Shown piece by piece: positions 49,301 through 57,520 of a stretch of DNA of 64,000 bases; position 1 is the first letter of the stretch; each line of letters opens with the position of its first letter. Source of the stretch: Bacteroidales bacterium. Lineage in GTDB: Bacteria; Bacteroidota; Bacteroidia; Bacteroidales; UBA4417. The translations under genes were made by a program, and so were the position numbers. The DNA lies in NCBI GenBank assembly GCA_016707785.1, contig JADJGZ010000053.1:40074-104073 (forward strand), given 5' to 3'. Under the pieces are notes generated by a model, which saw nothing but the letters and a program-made list of their open reading frames with translations, searched no databases and was not told where the DNA came from.

Positions 49301-52300
49301 TCATTAAGTGGAAGTACATTAACGATCACTGTGCCAATAACCAGCGATAACAGGGCTGAACCCACTGAAACCTATACACTTACCTTAAGTAATATTGTTA
49401 CAACAGGTAATGCAACAATTACTGATGCAAGCGGAACAGGTACAATTACCGATGATGACCCGATCACACTTACCCTGAATGGTTTTACAGTTACAGAAAC
49501 CAATGGTACCCAAACAGCCAACTTCACTGTAACCAGTGATATAACAGCTCAGAACAATATTGTGTTACTGTTCTCAACCAGTTATGGCAGTGCAACAGCT
49601 ACTGACTATACACAGCAAACCAATACTACAGTTACCTTAACCGCAGGATCAACTTCTGTAAATGTTCCGGTAAGTGTACTAGGAGACCTGATTGCTGAAC
49701 CTACTGAATCATTTACTGGCACCATTACTTTATCCAATGCCAATGGACAGCAGGTTGTTCTGGGGACACCCTCCGCAACTTCTACTATCGATGATGATGA
49801 TGTAATTACCATCAACCTGGCTGCATTCACCGTAACAGAAACCAATGCTACCCAGACACAGAACTTCGTTGCCAGCATGAATACATCAGCACAGTATGAT
49901 ATTGTACTAAGTTTTTCAACTTCTGATGGAACGGCTATCGACGGAAATGACTATACTGCTCAGGCTGCTACTGTTGTTACTATTGCAGCCGGAACTACCA
50001 GCGTAAATATTCCTGTTTCTATCCTGGGAGACCTTATCATAGAACCACAGGAATCCTTTACCGGAACCATAACTCTGACTAATGCCAATGGTCAGCAGGC
50101 TTCGGTGGGTACCGGAACAGCTACTGCTACTATCAATGATGACGATGAAGCTACCCTTGTGGTTACCGGCTTCAGTGTTGATGAAGATGCAGGAACAGCT
50201 GATTATACTATTACTCTCAGTAGTGCAGTTCAGAATGCATTCACAGTTGATTTTGCAACCTCAAATATTACAGCCCTCGCAGGTTCTGACTATACTGCAA
50301 TCCCAACCACTACACTCAACTTTGGTGCAGCAAACCCATTGGTACAAACCATAACTGTAACCATAAACGATGATGACCTTGTGGAACCAACTGAAACATT
50401 AAGAGGTACAATCAGTAATCTTGTGGCTAACGGACAGGATGTAACCATTGCTACAGCTATTGCAACAGGCACCATCACCGATAATGATGCTGCAAGTGTT
50501 GTTATTGATGATGTAACCGTTGAAGAAGATGTTGTTTCAGGAACAGCGGTATTTACTGTCACGCTTACCGGCCATATTCAGGATGCATTAACTGTAGATT
50601 TCACCACAGGAGATGTAACTGCAATTGCTGTTAGCGACTATACAACAACCACCGGAACTGTTACTTTCCCTGCCGGATCTCTTACCGGTACTACCCAGTC
50701 AATCACCATTCCTATCATAAACAACACCATTTCAGAACCTACAGAAACCTATACTGTAACTCTAAGCAACATCCTCAGCACAGGAACAGCAACGATAAAT
50801 GATACCCAGGGAACAGGAACCATACTTGACGATGATCCTGTTACTGCTATCAACCTTGCCGGATTTACGGTGACAGAAACTGATGGAACCGTTTCTCACA
50901 ATTTTGTGGCCAGCATGGATATCCCTGCTCAGGAACCTATTGTGATCAGTTTCAGCACTACTGCAGGTACTGCTTTTGCCGGAAGTGATTTCACAGCCCA
51001 GACCAATGTACAATATACAATTCTGCCTGGTAACCAGAGTGTTAATATACCAATTGCCATTATTGGCGATAATGTTGTTGAACCTCAGGAAGCCTTCTCC
51101 GGAACAATTACCCTGGTAAATGCAAACGGTCAGCAGGTAACTATTGGAACTGCTGATGCAACCGGAACAATCAATGATGATGATGATGCATCATTCACCA
51201 TTGATGGATTTACAGTAAGTGAAGCTGCAGGTACTGCTAACTTCACCATAACACTTAGCGCCAGTGTACAGAACGCAATTACGATTGATATAGCAAGCTC
51301 AAATATCGTTGCTGTTGCAGGCTCTGATTATACAGCAGTCCCGACAACAACACTCAATTTTGGTGCTGCAAATGCTTTGGTTCAAACCGTTACAGTTCCA
51401 ATTCTTGAAGACTTACTGGTTGAACCTACCGAAGATCTGCTTGGAACTTTGAGTAACCTGGTAAATAACAGCCAGAATGTTACCATCGCCCTGGCCACTG
51501 ATACAGCCTTTATCACTGATAATGACGCTGCTACACTCACAATTAACAATGTAACACTGCAGGAGCCAGACCTGGGTTCAACTGTGGAATACATATTCAC
51601 TATATCCTATGCCGGAAGGAATACTGACGGGCCATTTACTGTAGCCTACACAACCAATAATGGAACCGCTTCTTCAGCGTCTGATTATGATGCACTCAGC
51701 GGAACCGTAACCTTCAATGGTGTAAATGGAGAAACTCATACTGTAACCGTGATTGTAAACGGTGACAATGTAGTTGAACCCAATGAAACCTTTACGCTCG
51801 ATTTAAGTGAAGATGATTTTGGTGGAAGGAATATCACTTTTGCTGATAATTCCGGTCTTGGTACAATTACCGATAATGACATAACCACTGTAACCATTAC
51901 AGCCAATGATCCTACTGCTGCTGAACCTGCCAATGATGGTCAGTATACAGTGAATATGGGATTAACTTCTTCTACCAATACTGTGATCAGTTATACTGTA
52001 TCAGGAGATGCCGTTGCCGGAACCGACTATACTGCACTCAGTGGTACCGTTACAATTCCTGCCGGAAGCACATCTGCAGTAATTGATCTTGATGTAATTA
52101 ATGACCTGATTCTTGAAGATGATGAAACTGTGACAGTTACACTCAGCAGTCTGACAGGAAACACAAATATCTCCATTGGAGCACCATACATAGCAACTGT
52201 AACCATTACTGATGATGATGTTGCAACTGTAAGCATTGCCGCCAATGACCCGAATGCTGCTGAACCAGCCAATAATGGTCAGTTTACAGTGACTATTACC

Positions 52301-55300
52301 CATCCATCTGATGTAGCGACAGTTCTTAGCTATACCGTTAGCGGAACAGCAGTGGCAGGTACTGATTATACATCTTTATCCGGCACAGTGACCATTCCGG
52401 CCGGAAGCACTACGGCAACCATTAATGTATCAGTAATTGATGATCTCATTGTTGAATCAACCGAAACAGTAATAGCCACACTAACTGCCGTTACTTCAGG
52501 AGATGCTGATATTACTATCGGTGTTCCTGCAGCTGCCACCGTAAACATTGCTGATAATGATGCTTCTTCAGTAAGCATTACTGCCAATGATGCTGTTGCC
52601 GGAGAACCTTCAAATAACGGTCAATTTACAGTTAGCATGACCCGGGCTTCAGATGTTGCTACAGTGATAAGCTATACCGTTAGCGGAACTGCAACTGCCA
52701 ATTCTGATTATAACACACTTTCAGGTAGCGTAACTATTCCTGCAGGAAGCACATCTGCTACTATCGATGTATTAGTCATCAATGATCTGCTCCTTGAAGC
52801 AACTGAAACTGTAATTGCTACTTTATCAAGCATTACTTCTGGCAATTCAGGAGTAACTATTGGTACACCAGATGCTGCTACTGTTAACATTACAGATGAT
52901 GACGCTGCTTCTCTTGCAATTAGCGACGTAACTGTAAGTGAATCAGCCGGAACTGCAACATTTACTGTTACTCTTACAGGAAATGTCCAGGGTGGATTCA
53001 CCATTGATTATGCAACCGCTGATGCAACTGCTGTTGATCCTGATGATTATACTTCCACTTCCGGAACCCTTACTTTCGCCGGAACTACCACTGAAACAGA
53101 AACATTTACTGTTCCAATCATTAATGATAATATCGTAGAAATAACAGAAACCTACCTTGTAAATCTTTCAGGTATTTCCAATGCGCTGATTACATTCGAC
53201 AGCCAGGCAACCGGCACCATCACTGATGATGACGTTGCAACTGTCAGCATTAACAGTGTTTCAAACAATGAAGGAAATGCAGGTACAACTAATTATACTT
53301 TCACTGTAACCCTCAGCCAGGCATCAGATGCAACCGTAACTGTTGACTATGCTACTGCCAATGGTACTGCAACCGTAGCCGATCTCGACTATGTTGCAAA
53401 AACCGGTACATTGACGTTTGCCGCCGGAGAAACATCCAAAACTATTACTGTTGTTGTCAATGGTGATATTAAGATTGAAAACGACGAAACGTTTACTGTT
53501 GCATTGAGCAACCTGGTTGTAAACAGTCGCCCGATTACTTTGGGTGCATCCACTGGAACCGGCACCATTGTAAATGATGATAATGCAAGCATTTCTATTG
53601 GTGATGTGAGCCTTACAGAAGGAAATACAGGAACCAAGAACTTTACATTTACCGTTACCCTTTCGGATGCCGTATCAGGTACTGTTACTGTAGATTATGC
53701 TACTGCCAACGGAACAGCCACCCTGGTTGACGGTGATTATATAGCTACATCCGGAACTGTTGTATTCAGTGCCGGTCAGACCAGCAAGACCATTATTGTG
53801 CCTGTAAACGGTGACACCAAGGTTGAAGCTGATGAAACCTTTACAGTAGAACTCAGCAATCTTGCCAATGGAGGATACGATGTAATCCTCGGTACATCTA
53901 CCGGAAACGGGACTATTGTAAACGATGATGCCGCAACCATCAGCATCAATGATGTTACTGCCAATGAAGGAAATAGCGGTACAACCAGCTTCACCTTCAC
54001 TGTTAGTATGTCAAATGCTTCTGATGATGTTGTTACTGTCGACTATGCTACTTCCAATGGTACTGCTACATCAGCAGATCCGGACTACACAGCCATTGCA
54101 GCTACCACCCTTACATTTGCCGCCGGTGAGACCAGTAAGACCATTACTGTTTCTGTAAATGGCGACACCAAGGTTGAAGCCGATGAAACTTTCACTGTTA
54201 CCTTGAGTAACCTCGATAATAATGGAAATGATGTTACAATATCTGATGCTTCAGGATTAGGCACTATCATCAATGATGATGCAGCAACGATGAGTATCAG
54301 CGATGTTACTGCTCTGGAAGGAAACAGTGGAACTACCAATTTTGTCTTTACTGTTACACTCTCTGCAGCATCAGATGATGTTGTTACAGTTGACTATATA
54401 ACAAGCAATGGAACTGCGACTGTAGCTGATAACGACTATACAGCTCTCGCATCCACAACACTTACATTTGCTGCCGGTGAAACCAGCAAGACCATTACAG
54501 TAGTTGTGAATGGTGACAAGAAAACGGAATCTGATGAAACCTTTACCTTGACACTAAGCAACCTTGTTGATAATGGAAATGATATTACACTTGGTACTTC
54601 AACAGCAACCGGAACCATCACCAACGATGACCACTCACCTGTTCTTGCTGATGTAATAAAGAGCGGAAATGAGGATAATGACATTCTCTTTACTGCTGCC
54701 AACTTCACCGCCGTATTTACTGATGCTGACAGTGATCCATTAGTAAAAATTGTTGTAAGAAATCTTCCGGCCAACGGAACCCTGTACCTCGATGGTACTG
54801 CAGTTACTGCCGGACAGGAAATTGCTGCTGCCGACCTGGGCGACCTGGTATTTACACCGGGCAATAACTGGAATGGCACAACCTCATTTGACTATAATGC
54901 ATCAGATGGAACAAACTGGGCCGTAGTAGATGAGCAGGTGATCATTACAATCATCGCAGTAAATGATGCTCCTATTGCCAATGATGATATTCTTACAACT
55001 CCTGAAGAAATTCCAATCCTTGGGTCAGTTACTGCCAACGATACTGATGTTGAAGGCAATGGCCTTACCGTAACACAGTTTGTTATTAATGGCACAACTT
55101 ATAATGCCGGACTTACAGCAACTATCGCCAATGTAGGTACCCTGCTGATCAATTCCAACGGATCGTTCATTTTCACTCCAGTTGCTGATTTCACAGGATT
55201 AGTTCCAACAGCAACCTACACGATCAGCGATGGTAATGGTGGAAGTGATGCTGCTGACCTGATCATAACAGTAACTCCATTGAATGATCCTCCTGTAACT

Positions 55301-57520
55301 GTCAGCCAGTCCTATACAACCTGCAGTAGTTCAATTCTCACAGGCAATGTACTGGATAATGGTGATGCAGATCCGGATGGAACTGCTCTGGAAGTTGAAA
55401 CAACGCCTGTTGTGGATGCAAGCTTCGGAACATTTGCCATTCTTTCAACCGGAGCATTTACCTATACTCCTGATGCAGGCTATAATGGTGCTGATACAGT
55501 AGTTGTATCTGTTTGCGACAATGGTACTCCGGCTCCTGCTGCCTGCACCAACGACACTATTTTCATCCTGGTAAATGGTGCTCCTTCAGCCAACGCAGGT
55601 CCTGCTCAGAACCTCTGCAACGTTACCAATACTACTCTCGCAGGTAATGATCCTACTCCGGGTACAGGTCTCTGGACACTTGTCTCAGGCCCTAACTCAC
55701 CGGCCATCACTACCCCGACAGCATACAACTCCACCGTTACTTCAATGGTTCCTGGTGTATATGTATTCAAGTGGACAATCTCAAACGGTGTCTGCACTCC
55801 TTCAGAAAGCACTGTTACCATCACCAACTACGCTACACCTACAACTGCTCTTGCCGGTGCTGACCAGAACCTTTGCGGTACCCTCGTATCTGCTGGTCTT
55901 GGTGCAAACACACCAGCTAACGGAACAGGTGCATGGTCAATCGTATCAGGTGGTACTGGTACTTTCTCAAGTGCTGCTGCTGCTAATGCTACATTCACTG
56001 CTGATGCATACGGTGTATATGTTCTCCGCTGGACTATCTCCAACGGTGTATGCGCCTCTTCAACCGATGATGTAACTGTTACCTATTACGAAAGTCCTAC
56101 CACTGCTACTGTGGGTGCCAACCAGAATGTTTGCGCTTCACTCGTATCAGCCGGTCTAGGTGCCAACACCCCAACCGTGGGTACTGCTTCATGGTCCATC
56201 GTGTCAGGTGGTACAGGCTCATTTGATGATAATACCGATCCTAATGCAGTATTTACCGCTGATGCTTACGGAACATATGTATTGCGTTGGTCAATAACAA
56301 ACGGCACTTGCGCCGCTTCTACGGACGATGTTACCGTTAACTTCTACCAGGCGCCTACTACAGCTTCTGTAGGTGATGATCAGAACCATTGCGCTACACT
56401 TACCTCGACCGGTTTAGGTGGAAACACCCCGGTTATCGGTACAGGTGCATGGTCGATCGTTTCTGGTGGTACAGGTACTTTCACTGCTCCGACTTCAGGT
56501 AATTCAAACTTCGTGGCCAATGCTTATGGCACATATGTGCTGCGCTGGTCAATAACAAACGGTACATGTGCCGTTTCTACGGATGATATCACCGTTACCT
56601 TCTACCAGGCTCCTACCACTGCTACAGTCGGTGCTGATCAGAGCCTCTGCGGTACCCTCGTATCTGCAGGTCTTGGCGGCAACACCCCAACCGTGGGTTC
56701 AGGTGCATGGTCGATCATATCCGGTGGTACAGGTACTTTCTCCAGCACTGCAGCTGCTAATGCAACCTTCACTGCTGATGATTATGCTGTATATGTACTC
56801 CGCTGGACTATCTCCAATGGTGTCTGCACCGTCTCTACAGCTGATGTGACCGTTACATTCTTTGCCAGTCCTGTCGTTTCAAACGCAGGTCCTGCTCAGA
56901 ACCTCTGCAACGTTACCAATACTACTCTCGCAGGTAATGATCCTACTCCGGGTACAGGTCTCTGGACACTTGTCTCAGGCCCTAACACCCCGGCCATCAC
57001 TACCCCGACAGCATACAACTCCACCGTTACTTCAATGGTTCCTGGTGTATATGTATTCAAGTGGACCATCTCAAACGGTGTCTGCACTCCTTCAGAAAGC
57101 ACGGTTACCATCACCAACTACGCTACACCTACAACTGCTCTTGCCGGTGCTGACCAGAACCTTTGCGGTACCCTCGTATCTGCTGGTCTTGGTGCAAACA
57201 CACCAGCCAACGGAACAGGTGCATGGTCGATCGTATCAGGTGGTACAGGTACTTTCTCTTCGGCTGCTGCTGCAAATGCAACATTCACTGCTGATAATTA
57301 CGGTGTATACGTTCTTCGCTGGACTATCTCCAACGGTGTATGCGCTGCTTCAACCGATGATGTTACCGTTACCTATTACGAAAGTCCTACCACTGCTACC
57401 GTAGGTGCCAACCAGAATGTTTGCGCTTCACTCGTATCTGCAGGTCTTGGTGCCAATACCCCAACCGTGGGTACTGGTGCATGGTCCATCGTTTCAGGTG
57501 GTACAGGCTACTTTCAGTGA
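37307..57520 (+). CDS. Giant gene B, central 20-kb segment: HYR, Calx-beta, cadherin-like and PKD-like domains
   Basis: A single open frame of 6,737 codons, in register up to about 57510. HYR domains come first, many with the variant CYYTV-GTEFDPT opening (37,400-43,900). A subset with VCKNATVQLDATGNASIT-type openings follows (43,900-46,200). Three domains share DLTEGTVSTSQLTF and PQTVTVTGVDD (47,000-48,040). Nineteen Calx-beta-type domains each end near NDD or DND (first ATVAIDNVTHLEGN, last ATMSISDVTALEGN). Then come cadherin-like domains (AVNDAPIANDDILTTPEE; PLNDPPVTVSQSYTT) and the first PKD-like 86-residue domains. Calx-beta and cadherin-like folds often bind calcium between domains, which would stiffen an extended fibre. 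The start codon shown (TTG) is not real initiation; it is the continuation of the preceding segment. Confidence 0.88.
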   Translation: MNNVVMTVKDAAGNTSTCTAAVTVADNTAPTITATAGTVTSNLNADPGLCYYVVKGSEFDPTATDNCTGLTLSYTVTGASTLSGNGSLAGKQLNKGANVISWTATDASGNVTAIPLSFTKTVIDNQLPTISSIGNQTRNTNTGCGYTVSGTEFDATYSDNCGVTSVTYTLNGGAPVSATTLAGVVLPLGLNNVVWTVSDGTNSRTSSFRVTVLDDDYPTISSISNITVSITTGCGAVVTWETPTYDDNCMVTIFGQVNGSPSGSTFPIGTTLIRYWAKDAAGNTTTMSFNIIVNDLTPPVLTCPAGSTLLSPFIREAGNDVCFYTVVGTEFDPTTDDGCAVTATNSFDGTNTLAGKQIPAGVHTIVWTAVDGSNNSSTCTIYVQVEDNQDPTFDQPTGSPAGTYAYSRYCDPGVCYFTVPGTDFDLRNVNDNCGTETPTFVITKNGVTILADTNSLAGVQLAKDPLHSYSIVWTVVDLHGNTVVSTPYNISVTDNQPPLYVCYGNEVRTAPSGSCFYTVVGNEFDPTSITDNCDVVIAVSYTLDGIPGAGTTMAGVNLTGGTHAVVWTAVDQSGNSKECTFNIKVIDLVGPTISPIADQDRNAPADECFYVAVGTEFDPTVNDNCTVTLTNNQNNGATLAGFEFPVGITVVVWTATDPSGNAETMQFEVNVHDVTAPAYVLPATATRYTDAGSCYYSVTGDEFDPQNIVDNCTPGNFNILNNYNNYRSLEFEELPVGTTNILWTVKDFYGNMGQKTIAVTVIDDIEPVISCPVDAYTRVVDNGQSYYTVGINEFKPVASDNCALTSYINSFNGTSSLNGAHLNAGTHTITWTATDPSGNITTCDVVVNVVTDLYPPITCVGDKLKNSNTGVCNYTVVGTEFNATSTSTAATLTNDYNSSNTLAGAVFAVGTHLVTWTATQTINGTVYSNSCSFYVFVEDNEHPVVTPAANINTTTNSGCYATGVNLGAPTITDNCGINYSTNNAPSAYYIGTTNVTWWAQDIHGNITTAVQTVTVVDDDPPSMSCPGSAFCREADDPSGNFYTVNGSEFGPFSYSDCSALTSYTNDYNGTSSLSGVQLPNGTHTITWTATDAAGNSSTCTITIVVSNTSNPPVTCRANIVVGTDAGVCNYTVQGTEFDITTTATPPPTLTYSNSFNGNASLGGAVLPLGSTTITWTVTDGTNTNTCCTYTIYVYDDENPVVTWPSNVTVNVDAGGCTATNVDIGTPTATDNCGNPGSITYYRSPSGDDFGLGVTNVYWTAYDANGRYVYHTQTVTVIDNIAPVIDCPATTYYREFDNLYVDYYTVRGSEFRPSVDENCTLVSYLNDYNNSTYLNGSQLSIGDHAIVWTATDASANTDQCTVNVTIVDSFEPLIDCSDNTTVASNTGCSHLFSGTSLDAVFTSLSIIPGRTLTHNLAGAPSNTTLDGATFPSGATTVIWTAKQTIGGIEYTSTCSHVVTVIDQTPPVIDPIPANVTVNVDPGTCTKTMVLATITATDNCGSVTITNNAPAVFLLDTTNVRWVVRDPSGNTTIYNQKVIVNDNEGPVITGCPGTITVQASGTGCQSMASWPPLVATDQCSGVASFVTTHDPGSLFSIDTTTVVYTATDNRGNVSTCTFLVIVEDPAPTISCVANKTRNTNAGLCSYLVMGNEFDPLDYDDNCGLPAITYSYTDAGTGLTVTGNNTMSGIAIPRGHGVGATGQTRITWTATDVNGNTDTCSFLVTIEDHEAPVIVVPGNQIRYTDLHQNYYTVQGGEFDDVTASDNCGIVVKLVNEYNLSTLSGLQMHLGENTVTWRAEDDKGNLSEAVFYAYVIDNEPPRLLSAPTNITVNTLSTCGANVSYIPPIFIDNVTPTDSLTVTISPDYASPGYFFPVGVTEVTYSVVDSTGNNYSYTFDITVIDTIVPSITCAVGSPFHRNTDLDQNYYTSPSTEFDPTAYLDNCYVEISNNYNHQESLEDATFPVGITNVTWTATDSSNNIATCTIQVIVEDIQAPEIDHCPDATVAKNSEAGVCYFLIPGSEYDPYGFSDNDGLDKLTYSINGGPEVGTDLNTTLVGLQIPVGSVTQPTTTVVWTLYDLSGNPSDTCVTVFTITDIEAPLVNAVGNQLRNVDPGLSTYTAKSPADITWDPVVTDNCEVATITYSIDGGASVGTDTTTSILGEIFEIGIHTVVWTATDIHGNTNTGSYQVIIEDNENPTVVCNNITVQLDALGNYILDSDDIEAIALGSSDPNGIASMTVTPDVFDCGDVGANEVILTVTDTTGNSASCTATVTVQDVTDPVAVCKDITIYLDVLGTATILDADIDNGSSDACGIESLTASKTDFGCGDVGTNTVTLTVTDNNGNTSTCTSTVTVVDDINPVAVCKNATVYLDENGTITITGSAVDNGSYDNCASSLVRTVTPSTFDCTDIGNNNVVLRVTDPEGNFDECAAVVTVRDTVTPEAICHNITVQLDASGNASITANQIDNGSNDACGIATMTIDNSTFNCSNLGSNPLTNTVELTVTDNNGNVSTCSALVTIIDQIGPSITCGATGNQAVNTNNNVCTYTHPNNSWNASATDGCTTIATLGYELTGATTGTGASLNGVVFNTGVTTVTWTSTDGSGNSSTCSFTVTVTDIQAPNALCKNATVQLDATGNASITTTDIDNGSNDACGILSLAVNPSTFTCANLNANTVTLTVTDNNNNVSTCTATVTVQDLIPPVAVCKNITIQLAANGTASITGADVDNGSTDNCSIQTLSVSPSSFNCTNVGTPVTVTLTVTDPAGNTDDCTATVTVEDNVDPTALCRNINVQLDGTGNASIVAGDINNGSSDACGIASITANPTAFTCANLGPNTVTLTVTDNNGNVSTCNSTVTVLDQVDPQITCAVSGNQAVTTDNNVCTYTHPNNSWNATATDNCTTIASLGYVLTGETTGTGTSLNGVVFNKGVTTVTWTAIDGSGNDAVCSFTVTVSDDQDPNAICKVATVQLRRNGTVPVIPTQIDNVSNDNCGITSYLVSKDNVSFSDSVLYNCSEIGGNTIYLKVTDAAGNFAVCSTTLTVEDKQAPTLDDLSDRNEVTDNGVCTYTHADDLWNLTDNCDPAPTMTYTVSGATTVVTAPNTTLNGQVFNQGTTTVTWTGTDTYGNTAVTEFDVIVTDNQNPTITCPGNITQNVAAPGNTSASVAGIADPVYADNCSVTKLTYALSGATTAAAQAAGINVLNSGTFNLGTTTVTYTAYDAQGNLQTCTFTVTINALPPDAVIVDPVVITTYENINPVATFSVVLPVAPTGTVVFDVESDDLTEGTVSTSQLTFNAGNWNVPQIVTVTGVNDDVDDGDIPYTIVITTNQLLTDVGSGYYFAEPADVAATNIDNDVAGVTVNPLAITTTEAGGTGTFTIVLNTEPVEDVTFTLSSSDLTEGDITTPAGKTITFTPANWDTPQTVIVTGIDDLIVDGTVAYQIITSNASSADPIYNNMVADDVNVNSIDNDVAGFVVTPTSLTVSENVTTATFTIVLTSKPATDLTDYVVVVDVTSSDLTEGTVSVSQLTFTAADWNTPQTVTVTGVDDDVVDGTIAFTIVNAVNTTSTTDPIYDLLNPADVSVNNTDNDAATVAIDNVTHLEGNAGTTTYTFTVTHSGAQVIGGYSVSYYSQNVTTKVPSDYTAVAGSLAFTGSIGETKTITVIVNGDVMVENNETFRVVLNTVTAPGKNVTIPEIGKRGTGTITNDDNATLAINDVSVVEGNSGTKTLTFNVTLSMDVEDGLTIDYTSANGTATTADNDYLLKTGTLTFVGTQNEVQTIAVTINGDQKVELNETFLMNLSNIVPVSAPAGTITFSDNSGTGTITNDDAAVISITGFTVSEATGTADFTIAMDYPVQTAFTVDFATADHTALAASDYTAIPTTTLNFGGANALSQTVTVTITNDSYLEPTEDLYGILSNLVAGGQNVTLTGGGASTQAIGIITDNETAGISIDDVLVAESDGNAVFTVSLTGNIQDALLVNYTTSNGTALQPGDYTTTSGTITFSAGSLSGSTLTITVPITSDNRAEPTETYTLTLSNIVTTGNATITDASGTGTITDDDPITLTLNGFTVTETNGTQTANFTVTSDITAQNNIVLLFSTSYGSATATDYTQQTNTTVTLTAGSTSVNVPVSVLGDLIAEPTESFTGTITLSNANGQQVVLGTPSATSTIDDDDVITINLAAFTVTETNATQTQNFVASMNTSAQYDIVLSFSTSDGTAIDGNDYTAQAATVVTIAAGTTSVNIPVSILGDLIIEPQESFTGTITLTNANGQQASVGTGTATATINDDDEATLVVTGFSVDEDAGTADYTITLSSAVQNAFTVDFATSNITALAGSDYTAIPTTTLNFGAANPLVQTITVTINDDDLVEPTETLRGTISNLVANGQDVTIATAIATGTITDNDAASVVIDDVTVEEDVVSGTAVFTVTLTGHIQDALTVDFTTGDVTAIAVSDYTTTTGTVTFPAGSLTGTTQSITIPIINNTISEPTETYTVTLSNILSTGTATINDTQGTGTILDDDPVTAINLAGFTVTETDGTVSHNFVASMDIPAQEPIVISFSTTAGTAFAGSDFTAQTNVQYTILPGNQSVNIPIAIIGDNVVEPQEAFSGTITLVNANGQQVTIGTADATGTINDDDDASFTIDGFTVSEAAGTANFTITLSASVQNAITIDIASSNIVAVAGSDYTAVPTTTLNFGAANALVQTVTVPILEDLLVEPTEDLLGTLSNLVNNSQNVTIALATDTAFITDNDAATLTINNVTLQEPDLGSTVEYIFTISYAGRNTDGPFTVAYTTNNGTASSASDYDALSGTVTFNGVNGETHTVTVIVNGDNVVEPNETFTLDLSEDDFGGRNITFADNSGLGTITDNDITTVTITANDPTAAEPANDGQYTVNMGLTSSTNTVISYTVSGDAVAGTDYTALSGTVTIPAGSTSAVIDLDVINDLILEDDETVTVTLSSLTGNTNISIGAPYIATVTITDDDVATVSIAANDPNAAEPANNGQFTVTITHPSDVATVLSYTVSGTAVAGTDYTSLSGTVTIPAGSTTATINVSVIDDLIVESTETVIATLTAVTSGDADITIGVPAAATVNIADNDASSVSITANDAVAGEPSNNGQFTVSMTRASDVATVISYTVSGTATANSDYNTLSGSVTIPAGSTSATIDVLVINDLLLEATETVIATLSSITSGNSGVTIGTPDAATVNITDDDAASLAISDVTVSESAGTATFTVTLTGNVQGGFTIDYATADATAVDPDDYTSTSGTLTFAGTTTETETFTVPIINDNIVEITETYLVNLSGISNALITFDSQATGTITDDDVATVSINSVSNNEGNAGTTNYTFTVTLSQASDATVTVDYATANGTATVADLDYVAKTGTLTFAAGETSKTITVVVNGDIKIENDETFTVALSNLVVNSRPITLGASTGTGTIVNDDNASISIGDVSLTEGNTGTKNFTFTVTLSDAVSGTVTVDYATANGTATLVDGDYIATSGTVVFSAGQTSKTIIVPVNGDTKVEADETFTVELSNLANGGYDVILGTSTGNGTIVNDDAATISINDVTANEGNSGTTSFTFTVSMSNASDDVVTVDYATSNGTATSADPDYTAIAATTLTFAAGETSKTITVSVNGDTKVEADETFTVTLSNLDNNGNDVTISDASGLGTIINDDAATMSISDVTALEGNSGTTNFVFTVTLSAASDDVVTVDYITSNGTATVADNDYTALASTTLTFAAGETSKTITVVVNGDKKTESDETFTLTLSNLVDNGNDITLGTSTATGTITNDDHSPVLADVIKSGNEDNDILFTAANFTAVFTDADSDPLVKIVVRNLPANGTLYLDGTAVTAGQEIAAADLGDLVFTPGNNWNGTTSFDYNASDGTNWAVVDEQVIITIIAVNDAPIANDDILTTPEEIPILGSVTANDTDVEGNGLTVTQFVINGTTYNAGLTATIANVGTLLINSNGSFIFTPVADFTGLVPTATYTISDGNGGSDAADLIITVTPLNDPPVTVSQSYTTCSSSILTGNVLDNGDADPDGTALEVETTPVVDASFGTFAILSTGAFTYTPDAGYNGADTVVVSVCDNGTPAPAACTNDTIFILVNGAPSANAGPAQNLCNVTNTTLAGNDPTPGTGLWTLVSGPNSPAITTPTAYNSTVTSMVPGVYVFKWTISNGVCTPSESTVTITNYATPTTALAGADQNLCGTLVSAGLGANTPANGTGAWSIVSGGTGTFSSAAAANATFTADAYGVYVLRWTISNGVCASSTDDVTVTYYESPTTATVGANQNVCASLVSAGLGANTPTVGTASWSIVSGGTGSFDDNTDPNAVFTADAYGTYVLRWSITNGTCAASTDDVTVNFYQAPTTASVGDDQNHCATLTSTGLGGNTPVIGTGAWSIVSGGTGTFTAPTSGNSNFVANAYGTYVLRWSITNGTCAVSTDDITVTFYQAPTTATVGADQSLCGTLVSAGLGGNTPTVGSGAWSIISGGTGTFSSTAAANATFTADDYAVYVLRWTISNGVCTVSTADVTVTFFASPVVSNAGPAQNLCNVTNTTLAGNDPTPGTGLWTLVSGPNTPAITTPTAYNSTVTSMVPGVYVFKWTISNGVCTPSESTVTITNYATPTTALAGADQNLCGTLVSAGLGANTPANGTGAWSIVSGGTGTFSSAAAANATFTADNYGVYVLRWTISNGVCAASTDDVTVTYYESPTTATVGANQNVCASLVSAGLGANTPTVGTGAWSIVSGGTGYFQ